Under the pieces are notes generated by a model that was not told the DNA's origin, did no database searches, and saw nothing but the letters and a program-made list of their open reading frames with translations. The translations under genes were made by a program, and so were the position numbers. Source: an uncultured Lachnoclostridium sp. (GTDB lineage Bacteria > Bacillota > Clostridia > Lachnospirales > Lachnospiraceae). Taken from it: a stretch of DNA of 12,576 bases. This document shows positions 1-6,816 of this stretch, in pieces (position 1 is the stretch's first letter; each line of letters begins with the position of its first letter). Location: positions 1 through 12,576 of the forward strand of contig CABQJX010000080.1 in the NCBI GenBank assembly GCA_902464595.1, written 5' to 3'.

Positions 1-5
1 GTATA

Positions 6-47
6 GAGCGAGGGCATCGCTCAATCATCTAATTTGATGATTTTGCG
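6..47. repeat. Two adjacent small hairpins downstream of the enolase-superfamily gene
   Basis: Two perfect inverted repeats abut each other. GAGCGA (6-11) pairs with TCGCTC (17-22) around a 5-nt loop, and AATCATC (23-29) pairs with GATGATT (36-42) around a 6-nt loop. An alternative outer pairing of CGC (18-20) with GCG (45-47) would enclose the second hairpin and break the first. They lie just past the stop codon of the leftward operon. Neither strand has a clear T-tract, so this is at best a weak terminator or an RNA-processing or stability structure. The context to the left is cut off. Confidence 0.4.
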
Positions 48-88
48 ACACCCCCATCTCTCTTCTTTATTCCTATCAAATCATTCCG

Positions 89-1264
89 CTATTTCACCGC
101 ATACTGCTCTACTACATCCATATTAAGTTCCACACCTAAGCCTGGTTTCTGTGGCACTAGGTAATTCATTTGACTATCACACTCAATCGGTTCTTTTAAA
201 AGCTCTGTTCTGAGAGGATTATAATTTTCTTCTGATTCAATAAACGGTACATTGGGCAATGAAGCTGCAAAATGAACATTTGCTGCTGTCAATACTGCTG
301 AGAAAAAGGTATGAGGAGTAAAAAGTTTATCGTAAGCCAAAGAAAGAGCCGCAATCCTGCGGCATTCTGTAAATCCACCGCTCCACCCTAAATTGGCCTG
401 AACAACATCTAATGCCTTTTTATCTAAAAGTTCCCTATAACGCGCTAACCCCTGCTCGGATTCGCAGCCAGCTACCAAAGTTCGTTTTAACCCAGCAGCC
501 ATCTTAGAATACCCCTCCACATCATCTGAACGGGCCGGTTCTTCAATCCAGTAAATTTTATATTCATCAAAATACGACTCTGCTGCAAGAACCTCATCCA
601 CCTGCCAGGTGCAGTTCATATCCAACATCAGGGGATATTCCCAGCCAATTGTTTCACGTACTGCCTTGACACGAGCCATATCCTCCTCAAAGGACAGCAG
701 GAAATCTCCCTTTTTTACATAACGGTGAGGCATGGAAATGTTATTGGCCCGGCGTCCCACCTTCATTTTAAAAGCGGTATATCCTTTTTTTATGTACCCT
801 TCCATTTCCTTTTTCAGACTGTCTATATCTTTATCTGGGGCATAAAAGCCTGCACTGGCATATCCTTTTACCTGATCACTGTTTGCTCCCAGCAGACGGT
901 ATAATGGAAGTCCTGCCGCTTTTCCAGCAATATCCCATAAGGCAATATCAATTCCACTAATTGCCCCCATTACAATCCCTCTGCGTCCATTGGCAAAATT
1001 ACTCCATACCATGGTTTCCCAAAGACGCTCAATATCCAGAGGATTTTGTCCGATCAGAAGCCCCTTTAGCTGATGCTCTACAATATCTGCCATTGCGCTC
1101 ATAGAAGCTCCAAAAGTAGCACATTCTCCCAGTCCTATAATTTCTGTATCTGTCTCAATTAGGATCAGCAAAGCTCCCCGCCCAAAACAGACAGAATTTC
1201 CATCTGCAATAAAAGATTCATAAGGATATTTTAAACAAATGGTTTTTATATCTGTTATCTTCAC
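89..1264 (-). CDS. Enolase-superfamily (mandelate racemase/muconate lactonizing enzyme type) protein, probable sugar-acid dehydratase or isomerase
   Basis: A 391-aa protein of typical length for this superfamily, whose members abstract the proton alpha to a carboxylate using a Mg2+-stabilised enolate. The capping domain is roughly residues 1-130. The barrel carries the KxK base motif (K166, K168) and likely metal ligands D215 (followed by N217), E241 in WIEEP and E268. H318 in a PHTF motif matches the His of the Asp-His dyad. The partner Asp, expected about four residues before the GG of the NLGWSGG stretch, reads as Asn (N291), which is unusual. The start is GTG, with GGAGG at 1274-1278 nine bases upstream. 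The gene lies 20 bp after the TRAP large permease, so it is probably the last visible gene of that operon and may act on the imported acid. The family is clear; the substrate cannot be read from sequence. Confidence 0.9.
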   Translation of the reverse strand: MKITDIKTICLKYPYESFIADGNSVCFGRGALLILIETDTEIIGLGECATFGASMSAMADIVEHQLKGLLIGQNPLDIERLWETMVWSNFANGRRGIVMGAISGIDIALWDIAGKAAGLPLYRLLGANSDQVKGYASAGFYAPDKDIDSLKKEMEGYIKKGYTAFKMKVGRRANNISMPHRYVKKGDFLLSFEEDMARVKAVRETIGWEYPLMLDMNCTWQVDEVLAAESYFDEYKIYWIEEPARSDDVEGYSKMAAGLKRTLVAGCESEQGLARYRELLDKKALDVVQANLGWSGGFTECRRIAALSLAYDKLFTPHTFFSAVLTAANVHFAASLPNVPFIESEENYNPLRTELLKEPIECDSQMNYLVPQKPGLGVELNMDVVEQYAVK

Positions 1265-1284
1265 TTGAAACTTCCTCCTTGCTT

Positions 1285-2559
1285 CTATTTAAGCAGATTC
1301 GGGATCAGCAAGGACAGAGGCGGAACGAATGTAATCAGCATAAGATCTGCCACCAAAATCCCAAAGTATCCAATCAGATACTTCATCATCCCCTCTATCT
1401 TTACATTCGCACTGTCACAAACCACATACAAGTTTACTCCCACTGGAGGTGTCATCATTCCAATTGCCAGATTCGTCATCATAATGATTCCGAAATGGAT
1501 GAGATCAATTCCCAGCGTCTGGGCAATAGGAGCCAGCAAAGGCGCTAAGATTACCATAGCTGCTCCTGCTTCACAGAACATTCCTACAATTAAAAGCATA
1601 ATATTTACCAAAATCAAAAACACATACTTACTGGAGGAAACGCTCAAAAAAGCCATTGCAAGGCTTTGAGGAACCTGTTCCTTTGCCAAAATCCATCCAA
1701 AAATGGTGGAAGCAGACATAATAAGGAGAACGGTGGACATCGTCAGTACCGATTCATAAAATATGCCCTTTAAATCCTTTAACTTAATTTCTTTATAGAC
1801 AAATACGCCTACGATGAGACCATAGAATACGGATACTACAGCAGCTTCTGTGGGGGTAAAGAAACCACTGTAAATGCCGCCTAAGATGATAACTGGCATA
1901 AGAATCGCCAGGATTGAATCCTTAAATGCCTGGAGTTTCTCCTTTGCATCTGCTTTTTCTCTGGGAACAAATCCTTGTTTTTTAGAAAAAATATGGGCTA
2001 CTGCCATGATCGTTCCGCAAATAAAAAGCCCTGGAAGGAATCCTGCCATAAACAGATCTCCGATAGACTGCTCTGCCGCCACTCCATACTGGATCAAACC
2101 GATACTTGGAGGAATAATCACACCTAGCTCAGCAGAAGAGGCAATCGTAGCAGCTGCAAAATTCCGATCATATTTATGTTTCAGCATCTCAGGAATAATG
2201 ATTGCTCCGACAGCTGCTGCCGTGGCTGCGCTGGAACCAGAAATTGCTGCGAAAAACGCACAGGTTGCTACAGCTACCATTGCAAGACCACCTGAAATAT
2301 GTCCCAGCATACTGTTACACAGATTTACCAAACGGCGTGAAATCCCACCCGCACTCATAAGATTTCCAGCCAGAACAAAAAATGGAATTGCTAATAATGT
2401 AAAGCTTCCAGTTCCTGAAAACATTCTCTGAATCACGATAGATAAATTAGTGTTTCCGCTGGCTGCCAGGGCAAGTACCGAAGATCCACCCAGAACAAAG
2501 GCAATGGGAACTCCTAAAAATAAAAGGATCACCATGCTGATAAATAATACAGCTGTCAT
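1285..2559 (-). CDS. dctM: TRAP transporter large permease subunit (DctM family)
   Basis: A 424-aa protein, hydrophobic throughout, with about 12 likely membrane segments: the usual size of the DctM subunit that forms the Na+-coupled transport channel of TRAP transporters. Family-like stretches are a LLAIPFFVLAG segment near 55-65, the small-residue-rich AAISGSSAATAAAVGA near 104-119, the IIPPSIGLI motif near 148-156, and a second-half equivalent ending in MMTPPVGVN. Its ATG overlaps the stop codon of the small permease by one base (TAATG), which suggests translational coupling, and GGAGG stands seven bases upstream. It works with the DctQ-like and DctP-like proteins encoded just upstream. 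The symbol is used generically for the family; the transported solute is inferred to be a sugar acid only from the enolase-superfamily neighbour. Confidence 0.95.
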   Translation of the reverse strand: MTAVLFISMVILLFLGVPIAFVLGGSSVLALAASGNTNLSIVIQRMFSGTGSFTLLAIPFFVLAGNLMSAGGISRRLVNLCNSMLGHISGGLAMVAVATCAFFAAISGSSAATAAAVGAIIIPEMLKHKYDRNFAAATIASSAELGVIIPPSIGLIQYGVAAEQSIGDLFMAGFLPGLFICGTIMAVAHIFSKKQGFVPREKADAKEKLQAFKDSILAILMPVIILGGIYSGFFTPTEAAVVSVFYGLIVGVFVYKEIKLKDLKGIFYESVLTMSTVLLIMSASTIFGWILAKEQVPQSLAMAFLSVSSSKYVFLILVNIMLLIVGMFCEAGAAMVILAPLLAPIAQTLGIDLIHFGIIMMTNLAIGMMTPPVGVNLYVVCDSANVKIEGMMKYLIGYFGILVADLMLITFVPPLSLLIPNLLK

Positions 2560-3038
2560 TATTTTTCCTCCCCTCTGAGCTGATCGTATACAGTAAGCAT
2601 AGTATTAATAAGCATAAATAAAGCTCCTGTTGGGATTGCCGCATACATAAGCCCCATAGACATTTTTAATACGGGAGTAGTCTGATTCCATACTAAGGCA
2701 GAGGTCTTATATCCTACAACAATCAAGAATATAAGAAACGCTGCTGTGAGGACACTCACCAGCATAGACACCACCTTACCGATCCCCTTTGGAAGGAGCA
2801 TGGATAAAATCTCCAACCCTACCAGGGAACCCTTCCTGACACAAAGAGCAGATCCTAAAAAGGTAGTCCAGATCAGCATATATTTAGACAATTCCTCACT
2901 CCACGGAATCGATGCATGTACCAGCCGAAATACCACCTGTGCAAATACTACTACGGACATAATAGCCAGCATGAGCACGACTGCATAAGTCAAAAAACCA
3001 TTTATGACTTTGTCAATTCCTTCTACAACCTTTTTCAT
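2559..3038 (-). CDS. dctQ: TRAP transporter small permease subunit (DctQ family)
   Basis: A 159-aa protein with four hydrophobic segments, as expected for the small membrane subunit that associates with DctM. The family signature is visible between segments 1 and 3: WSEEL followed by a W and LGSALCVRKGSLVG. The start is placed at ATG 3038 (protein begins MKKVVEG) because GGAGG lies six bases upstream at 3045-3049; a longer reading from TTG at 3053 would place the start upstream of that ribosome binding site. The gap from the DctP stop codon is 17 bp and the stop codon shares a base with the DctM start, so all three are almost certainly cotranscribed. Confidence 0.93.
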   Translation of the reverse strand: MKKVVEGIDKVINGFLTYAVVLMLAIMSVVVFAQVVFRLVHASIPWSEELSKYMLIWTTFLGSALCVRKGSLVGLEILSMLLPKGIGKVVSMLVSVLTAAFLIFLIVVGYKTSALVWNQTTPVLKMSMGLMYAAIPTGALFMLINTMLTVYDQLRGEEK

Positions 3039-3055
3039 TTTCTTCCTCCCCAACC

Positions 3056-4132
3056 CTACTGAGCGGATTTAATCTGTCTGATAATATCTCCAAATTGGGA
3101 ATCATACTTATCATAAACTGGCTGTACTGCTTCGATAAACGGAGCCTTATCTACCTCATTCACTTCCATTCCGTTCTCTTTACATCCCTCTAACATTGCC
3201 TCTAATTCCTCACCAGCCAGTTTCCTCTCATAATCTACTGCCTGCTTCATAGCATTTTCTACAATGGCCTGCTGATCCGGGCTTAACTTGTTCCATGTAA
3301 TCTCACTCATCATAACCGGGCATACCGGATAAAAATGCTCTGTAAGGGACAGATATTTCTGAACCTCATAAAAACGGGAATTGTAAATAGTGAACAGAGG
3401 ATTCTCCTGCCCATCAACTGCACCTGTCTGCAAAGCGGTAAACAGCTCAGAAAAACTCATGGATACAGCATCCATTCCCAAAGCACCCAGAGCGTCTACG
3501 CAAACGGAACTTTCCAGTGTCCGAACCCGGATCCCTTTGCAGTCCTCCACTGTATTGATCGGATGCTTTGAATTTGTCATGCTGCGGAATCCCAGATCAA
3601 ACGTTCCAAACACTTTAATTCCTTGGCTCTCTAAATTGGAAAAAATATTCTGTCCTACTTCTCCATCCAAAATTTTAAATGCCTGCTCCCTGCTGTCAAA
3701 AAGATAAGGCATATTAAATACGTCCATGTTAGAATCAAAACCGCTAAGGGCAGCAGCTACTGCTACGCTGATATCCAAAGTTCCCATTTGAAGCCCCTCT
3801 ACGGATTCTCTCTCATCGCCTAATGTACCATTTGGAGAAACATTAACAGTAATGGAACCGCCGGACTCTTTTTCTACTAAATCTTTAAAGTAAAGTGCCG
3901 CCTTCTGATAGGGATGACCCTCTGCCTGTCCGTGTCCAAAGGATAACTCAATCGGATCTCCTACAGGAGCTTTCTGTTCTCCTTCTGCTGCTTCAGAACC
4001 TGTCTGGGAATCTGCGGAAAAAGACATTGTTTCTGCCTTTGTATCTGCTGCCTTCTCTGAAGAACTTCCGCATCCTGCTAAGCTTGTCATCATTAGAGCT
4101 GTTGCTAAAACCAAACCTATTTTTTTATACAT
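3056..4132 (-). CDS. dctP: TRAP transporter substrate-binding lipoprotein (DctP family)
   Basis: A 358-aa extracytoplasmic solute-binding protein. A short positive N-terminus (MYKKIG), a hydrophobic core and a lipobox ending LAGC give a lipoprotein signal with C21 as the lipidated residue, followed by a Ser/Ala/Glu-rich linker to about residue 58. The mature domain carries DctP hallmarks: GHPY near 72-75, LGDERE, the GIRVRTLES stretch (R204 is the likely carboxylate-binding Arg of this family) and TALQTGAVDGQENP. The start at 4132 is preferred over one 14 codons further upstream because GGAGGG lies six bases before it (4138-4143) and because the extra residues would spoil the signal peptide. 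It is the first gene of the minus-strand operon, divergent from gntR. Confidence 0.95.
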   Translation of the reverse strand: MYKKIGLVLATALMMTSLAGCGSSSEKAADTKAETMSFSADSQTGSEAAEGEQKAPVGDPIELSFGHGQAEGHPYQKAALYFKDLVEKESGGSITVNVSPNGTLGDERESVEGLQMGTLDISVAVAAALSGFDSNMDVFNMPYLFDSREQAFKILDGEVGQNIFSNLESQGIKVFGTFDLGFRSMTNSKHPINTVEDCKGIRVRTLESSVCVDALGALGMDAVSMSFSELFTALQTGAVDGQENPLFTIYNSRFYEVQKYLSLTEHFYPVCPVMMSEITWNKLSPDQQAIVENAMKQAVDYERKLAGEELEAMLEGCKENGMEVNEVDKAPFIEAVQPVYDKYDSQFGDIIRQIKSAQ

Positions 4133-4183
4133 TTTTACCCTCCATCTCCATTTATTTCTTTTTGTTTTGTTCATTCTAACTAT

Positions 4184-4213
4184 ATCATAAGTTCTTTTTT
4201 TAGAAAAAGGATA
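4184..4213 (-). promoter_or_regulatory. Candidate promoter of the TRAP operon
   Basis: Read on the minus strand, TATGAT (plus 4184-4189) is the best -10 hexamer, about 50 bases before the dctP start codon. No good -35 stands 16-18 bases upstream (ATCCTT or TATCCT at about 4207-4213). A weak -35 next to the palindrome at 4209-4238 would fit a regulated promoter. Assigned by eye only. Confidence 0.35.
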
Positions 4214-4238
4214 TATCTTGTATACATAATGAATATCC
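4209..4238. promoter_or_regulatory. Candidate GntR operator palindrome
   Basis: An exact 8-bp palindrome TGTATACA (4219-4226) sits inside a wider inverted repeat GGATAT (4209-4214) / ATATCC (4233-4238), whose centre is offset by one base. TTGTATACAA-like palindromes are typical targets of GntR/FadR-type regulators. The site lies in the divergent region just upstream of the TRAP promoter candidate, so binding by the adjacent regulator is a reasonable inference. Confidence 0.45.
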
Positions 4239-4350
4239 CTTCCATACCGTTTTTTTAAGTAAATTCCGATATTTTATATGGATTTGTACAGAAATCAGCC
4301 TTATATTCTGTTAAAATCTATTAATTCAAGTAGATTCAACTTTCAATTTA

Positions 4351-4359
4351 TGTTACAAT
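4351..4359 (+). promoter_or_regulatory. Candidate extended -10 promoter of gntR
   Basis: TGTTACAAT reads as an extended -10 element (TG, one base, then TACAAT at 4354-4359) about 92 bases before the gntR start. No convincing -35 is present 16-18 bases upstream, which is common for extended -10 promoters. Confidence 0.35.
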
Positions 4360-4451
4360 TAAACTAATTAAATAAGGCTCCCTTTTTACTTTAAACTGTT
4401 TTCCAAATAAAGGAGTCTTAGTCAGAATCAGTGAGGTTGTAAAACAATATT

Positions 4452-5105
4452 ATGAACGAAAATTTGAAAAACAAAGCCTATTCTGTCATTAAAGAAAGGA
4501 TCATCTCCTGCCAATACAAACCGAACTCATTTCTCAATGAAGCTGACCTTATACAGGAGATTGATGCCAGCAGAACTCCTATAAGAGAAGCTCTGAACAA
4601 GCTGGAACAGGAAGGTTTTGTAAAAATTATCCCCAAAAAAGGAGTTATGGTCACAGGCCTTAGCTTGACAGACATCAATCAGACCTTTGAAGCCCGTCTT
4701 CTTCTGGAACCTTTTATTATCAATAACTACATGGAATTTATCGATTGTGGAATGTTGGAAAAAATGAAATGTGAAAGCGAAACCCTCATTCATGGCGAAC
4801 CTGCTCCCACCGATTTTTGCCGTCTGGATGATCTTTTTCATCGTCAGATTAATGCAGCCTGCCCCAACAAATTTTTTAGCGAAATGCTGGAACACATCTT
4901 TGATGAAAATCAGCGTATACGCCTGTTATCAGGAAGAAATATATGGGAGCGCCATGTTGAAGCGGCAAAAGAACATTTAGAGTTGATCCATTTGATCTTA
5001 AATGGAAATAGAGAACAGGCAGCGGCAGCCATGACAGAGCACCTGATCCACTCAAAGGAAGCTGCTATCAAAAGCCTAATAGAAAAGCAGATCCCTGTTT
5101 TATAG
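4452..5105 (+). CDS. GntR-family transcriptional regulator, FadR/FCD subfamily
   Basis: A 217-aa protein with an N-terminal winged helix-turn-helix (about residues 5-70, including SRTPIREALNKLEQEGFV) and a C-terminal all-helical FCD ligand-binding domain (about 75-210). Likely metal-binding residues of the FCD domain are D126, H130, H175 and H197. Such proteins typically repress neighbouring sugar-acid or organic-acid genes and release DNA when the acid binds. It is divergent from the TRAP/enolase operon and its most plausible target is the shared intergenic region. The ribosome binding site is odd: the nearest GAGG (4433-4436) is 15 bases before the ATG, but TTGTAAAACAA between them could form a 4-bp hairpin that shortens the distance. 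It is the only complete plus-strand gene in the window. Confidence 0.93.
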   Translation: MNENLKNKAYSVIKERIISCQYKPNSFLNEADLIQEIDASRTPIREALNKLEQEGFVKIIPKKGVMVTGLSLTDINQTFEARLLLEPFIINNYMEFIDCGMLEKMKCESETLIHGEPAPTDFCRLDDLFHRQINAACPNKFFSEMLEHIFDENQRIRLLSGRNIWERHVEAAKEHLELIHLILNGNREQAAAAMTEHLIHSKEAAIKSLIEKQIPVL

Positions 5106-5144
5106 ACTTAATGCAAATGTTTTAGAAATACAGTTAAAATCAAT

Positions 5145-5211
5145 AAAATCCCCTCAGGTACGGTATACCGCCTTGCATACAGTCATTTTCCGTTCCTGAG
5201 GAGATTTTTTA
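5145..5211. terminator. Bidirectional intrinsic terminator between gntR and metK
   Basis: A stem of about 19 bp, 5145-5163 against 5190-5208, has one mismatch and one G-U pair when read on the plus strand. It contains CCCTCAGG / CCTGAGG and encloses a 26-nt loop. The plus strand runs into TTTTTT at 5205-5210 and the minus strand runs into TTTTATTGATTTT, so it can end both the gntR transcript and the convergent metK transcript. Confidence 0.85.
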
Positions 5212-5275
5212 TGGTTCCATGAACCAATTACTTTCTAAATTTTTGTAATAGCTTCTGACCATCCATCTGGTATTC

Positions 5276-6466
5276 TTACTTCAAATACCCTTTCAGCGTC
5301 TCTGCCCGGTCTAATTTCTCCCAGGGAAGATCCAGGTCATTGCGGCCAAAATGTCCGTAAGCAGCTGTCTGCTTATAGATCGGACGCCTCAAATCCAGCA
5401 TCTTGATGATTCCGGCTGGACGCAGGTCAAAGTTCTCGCGGATAATTTCTACCAGCTTCTCATTGCTGAGCTTTCCAGTTCCAAATGTCTCTACCATAAT
5501 AGAGGTTGGATGAGCTACGCCAATGGCATAAGAAAGCTGGATCTCGCATTTGTCAGCCAGTCCGGCTGCCACAATATTCTTTGCTACATAGCGGGCTGCG
5601 TAAGCTGCAGAACGATCCACCTTGGTACAGTCCTTGCCGGAGAATGCGCCGCCGCCGTGACGTGCATAGCCGCCGTAGGTGTCAACGATGATCTTGCGTC
5701 CTGTCAGGCCGCTGTCTCCCTGAGGTCCGCCGATAACGAAACGGCCAGTAGGATTGATGAAAAACTTAGTATTCTCATCGATCATTTCCTGTGGAAGGAT
5801 CTCGTCAAAGATATACTTCTTTACGTCCGCATGGATCTGCTCCTGAGTTACGGTCTCATCATGCTGGGTGGACAGAACTACTGCATCCAGACGTACCGGC
5901 TTGTCATTCTCGTCATACTCAACTGTTACCTGGCTCTTTCCGTCCGGTCTTAAATATTTCAGAGTACCGTTCTTGCGCACCTCTGTAAGACGCCTTGTAA
6001 GCTTGTGAGCCAGCGAAATAGGATAAGGCATATATTCCTCTGTCTCATTGCTGGCAAATCCAAACTGGATTCCCTGATCTCCTGCTCCGATGGCGTCTAA
6101 CTCCTCGTCAGACATCCTGTTTTCCTTAGCCTCCAGAGCCTTATCCACGCCCAGGGCAATGTCCTTTGACTGCTCGTCGATAGCCGTGATAACGCCGCAT
6201 GTATCACAGTCAAAACCATACTTTGCACGGTCATAACCGATCTCACGAACCGTCTCGCGGACGATCTTCTGAATATCCACATATGCATTGGTGGTGATCT
6301 CACCCATTACAAGCACTAATCCAGTGGTGGTTGCAGTCTCACAAGCCACACGGCTCATGGGATCCTGCTCCATCAGCGCATCCAGGATGGCGTCAGAGAT
6401 CGCATCACACATTTTATCTGGATGTCCTTCTGTTACAGACTCAGATGTAAAAAGTCTTCTCTCCAT
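5276..6466 (-). CDS. metK: S-adenosylmethionine synthetase
   Basis: A 396-aa full-length methionine adenosyltransferase, which makes SAM from methionine and ATP in the cytoplasm. Signatures visible are GHPDK (14-18), GAGDQG (127-132), the glycine-rich loop GGGAFSGKD (271-279), and GRFVIGGPQGDSGLTGRK in the central domain, with no gaps or missing motifs. The ATG at 6466 is preceded by AGGAG eight bases upstream. The gene is transcribed alone on the minus strand behind a SAM-I riboswitch, so its product should shut off its own transcript when SAM is plentiful. The convergent terminator at 5145-5211 closes the unit. Confidence 0.99.
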   Translation of the reverse strand: MERRLFTSESVTEGHPDKMCDAISDAILDALMEQDPMSRVACETATTTGLVLVMGEITTNAYVDIQKIVRETVREIGYDRAKYGFDCDTCGVITAIDEQSKDIALGVDKALEAKENRMSDEELDAIGAGDQGIQFGFASNETEEYMPYPISLAHKLTRRLTEVRKNGTLKYLRPDGKSQVTVEYDENDKPVRLDAVVLSTQHDETVTQEQIHADVKKYIFDEILPQEMIDENTKFFINPTGRFVIGGPQGDSGLTGRKIIVDTYGGYARHGGGAFSGKDCTKVDRSAAYAARYVAKNIVAAGLADKCEIQLSYAIGVAHPTSIMVETFGTGKLSNEKLVEIIRENFDLRPAGIIKMLDLRRPIYKQTAAYGHFGRNDLDLPWEKLDRAETLKGYLK

Positions 6467-6520
6467 TTCATTCTCTCCTTTGCTTCTTCAAAACGGCCTG
6501 TTATGGAAATCCTTCCCATA

Positions 6521-6552
6521 ACGAAAAGAAAGTCCGCAGCAATTGCGGACTT
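6521..6552 (-). terminator. Riboswitch-controlled intrinsic terminator in the metK leader
   Basis: On the minus strand AAGTCCGCA (plus 6544-6552) pairs perfectly with TGCGGACTT (plus 6530-6538) across a 5-nt loop and is followed by TCTTTTCGT. It sits between the SAM aptamer and metK. Its 5' arm overlaps the antiterminator strand TTCAAGTCC (plus 6547-6555), which can instead pair with GGATTTGAA (plus 6570-6578) over nine base pairs including one G-U. Confidence 0.93.
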
Positions 6553-6569
6553 GAAAAAATCTAAAGATC

Positions 6570-6720
6570 TTCAAATCCTCTTATTGCTCGATTCAGCGTT
6601 CTCACGCCTTCCTCGCTCAGGCTGGCACCTTCCGACCCTTTTGCCGTTCACTCGATCCGGCTCAATCGGGGTTGCCGTGACTTCACAGGTCCTTTGTACC
6701 TCCATCACTCTGAATAAGGG
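6570..6720 (-). promoter_or_regulatory. SAM-I (S-box) riboswitch upstream of metK
   Basis: The minus strand matches the S-box aptamer. P1 is CTTATT (plus 6713-6718) with AATAAG (plus 6580-6585). The conserved words GATGGAGG (plus 6699-6706), GGCAACC (plus 6670-6676) and AAGGTGCCA (plus 6623-6631) occur in the expected order, with a P3 hairpin between the last two and a P4 hairpin after them. Binding of SAM should stabilise P1, free the terminator arm and stop transcription; without SAM the antiterminator forms just 3' of P1. The identification rests on conserved words and stems seen directly. Confidence 0.96.
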
Positions 6721-6767
6721 ATATATTTACGAACTTTCTTAATTTGTAAACCTTGTTACCGTGTTAT

Positions 6768-6796
6768 ATCTTATAGCAATCGGGTGTAGTTGTCAA
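6768..6796 (-). promoter_or_regulatory. metK promoter
   Basis: On the minus strand a perfect -35 TTGACA (plus 6791-6796) is followed after exactly 17 bases by TAAGAT (plus 6768-6773). This puts the transcript start near 6762, about 40 bases ahead of the riboswitch P1. The promoter starts only 20 bases past the stop codon of the upstream transglutaminase-like gene. Confidence 0.85.
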
Positions 6797-6816
6797 GAGA
6801 AATTCTTATTATTCTC

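Noticed and set aside
3039..3053. Upstream TTG start for the small permease
   Set aside because: It would place the initiation codon before its own GGAGG; the ATG at 3038 has ideal spacing.
4133..4174. Fourteen-codon N-terminal extension of the binding lipoprotein
   Set aside because: It spoils the lipoprotein signal and ignores the well-placed GGAGGG before the ATG at 4132.
4527..4895. Minus-strand frame opposite gntR
   Set aside because: Antisense to a clear GntR/FCD protein, with no family signature of its own.
5351..5953. Long plus-strand open frame of 200 codons opposite metK
   Set aside because: It lies wholly antisense to the well-conserved metK, has no recognisable protein features and no good ribosome binding site; it is a frame shadow.
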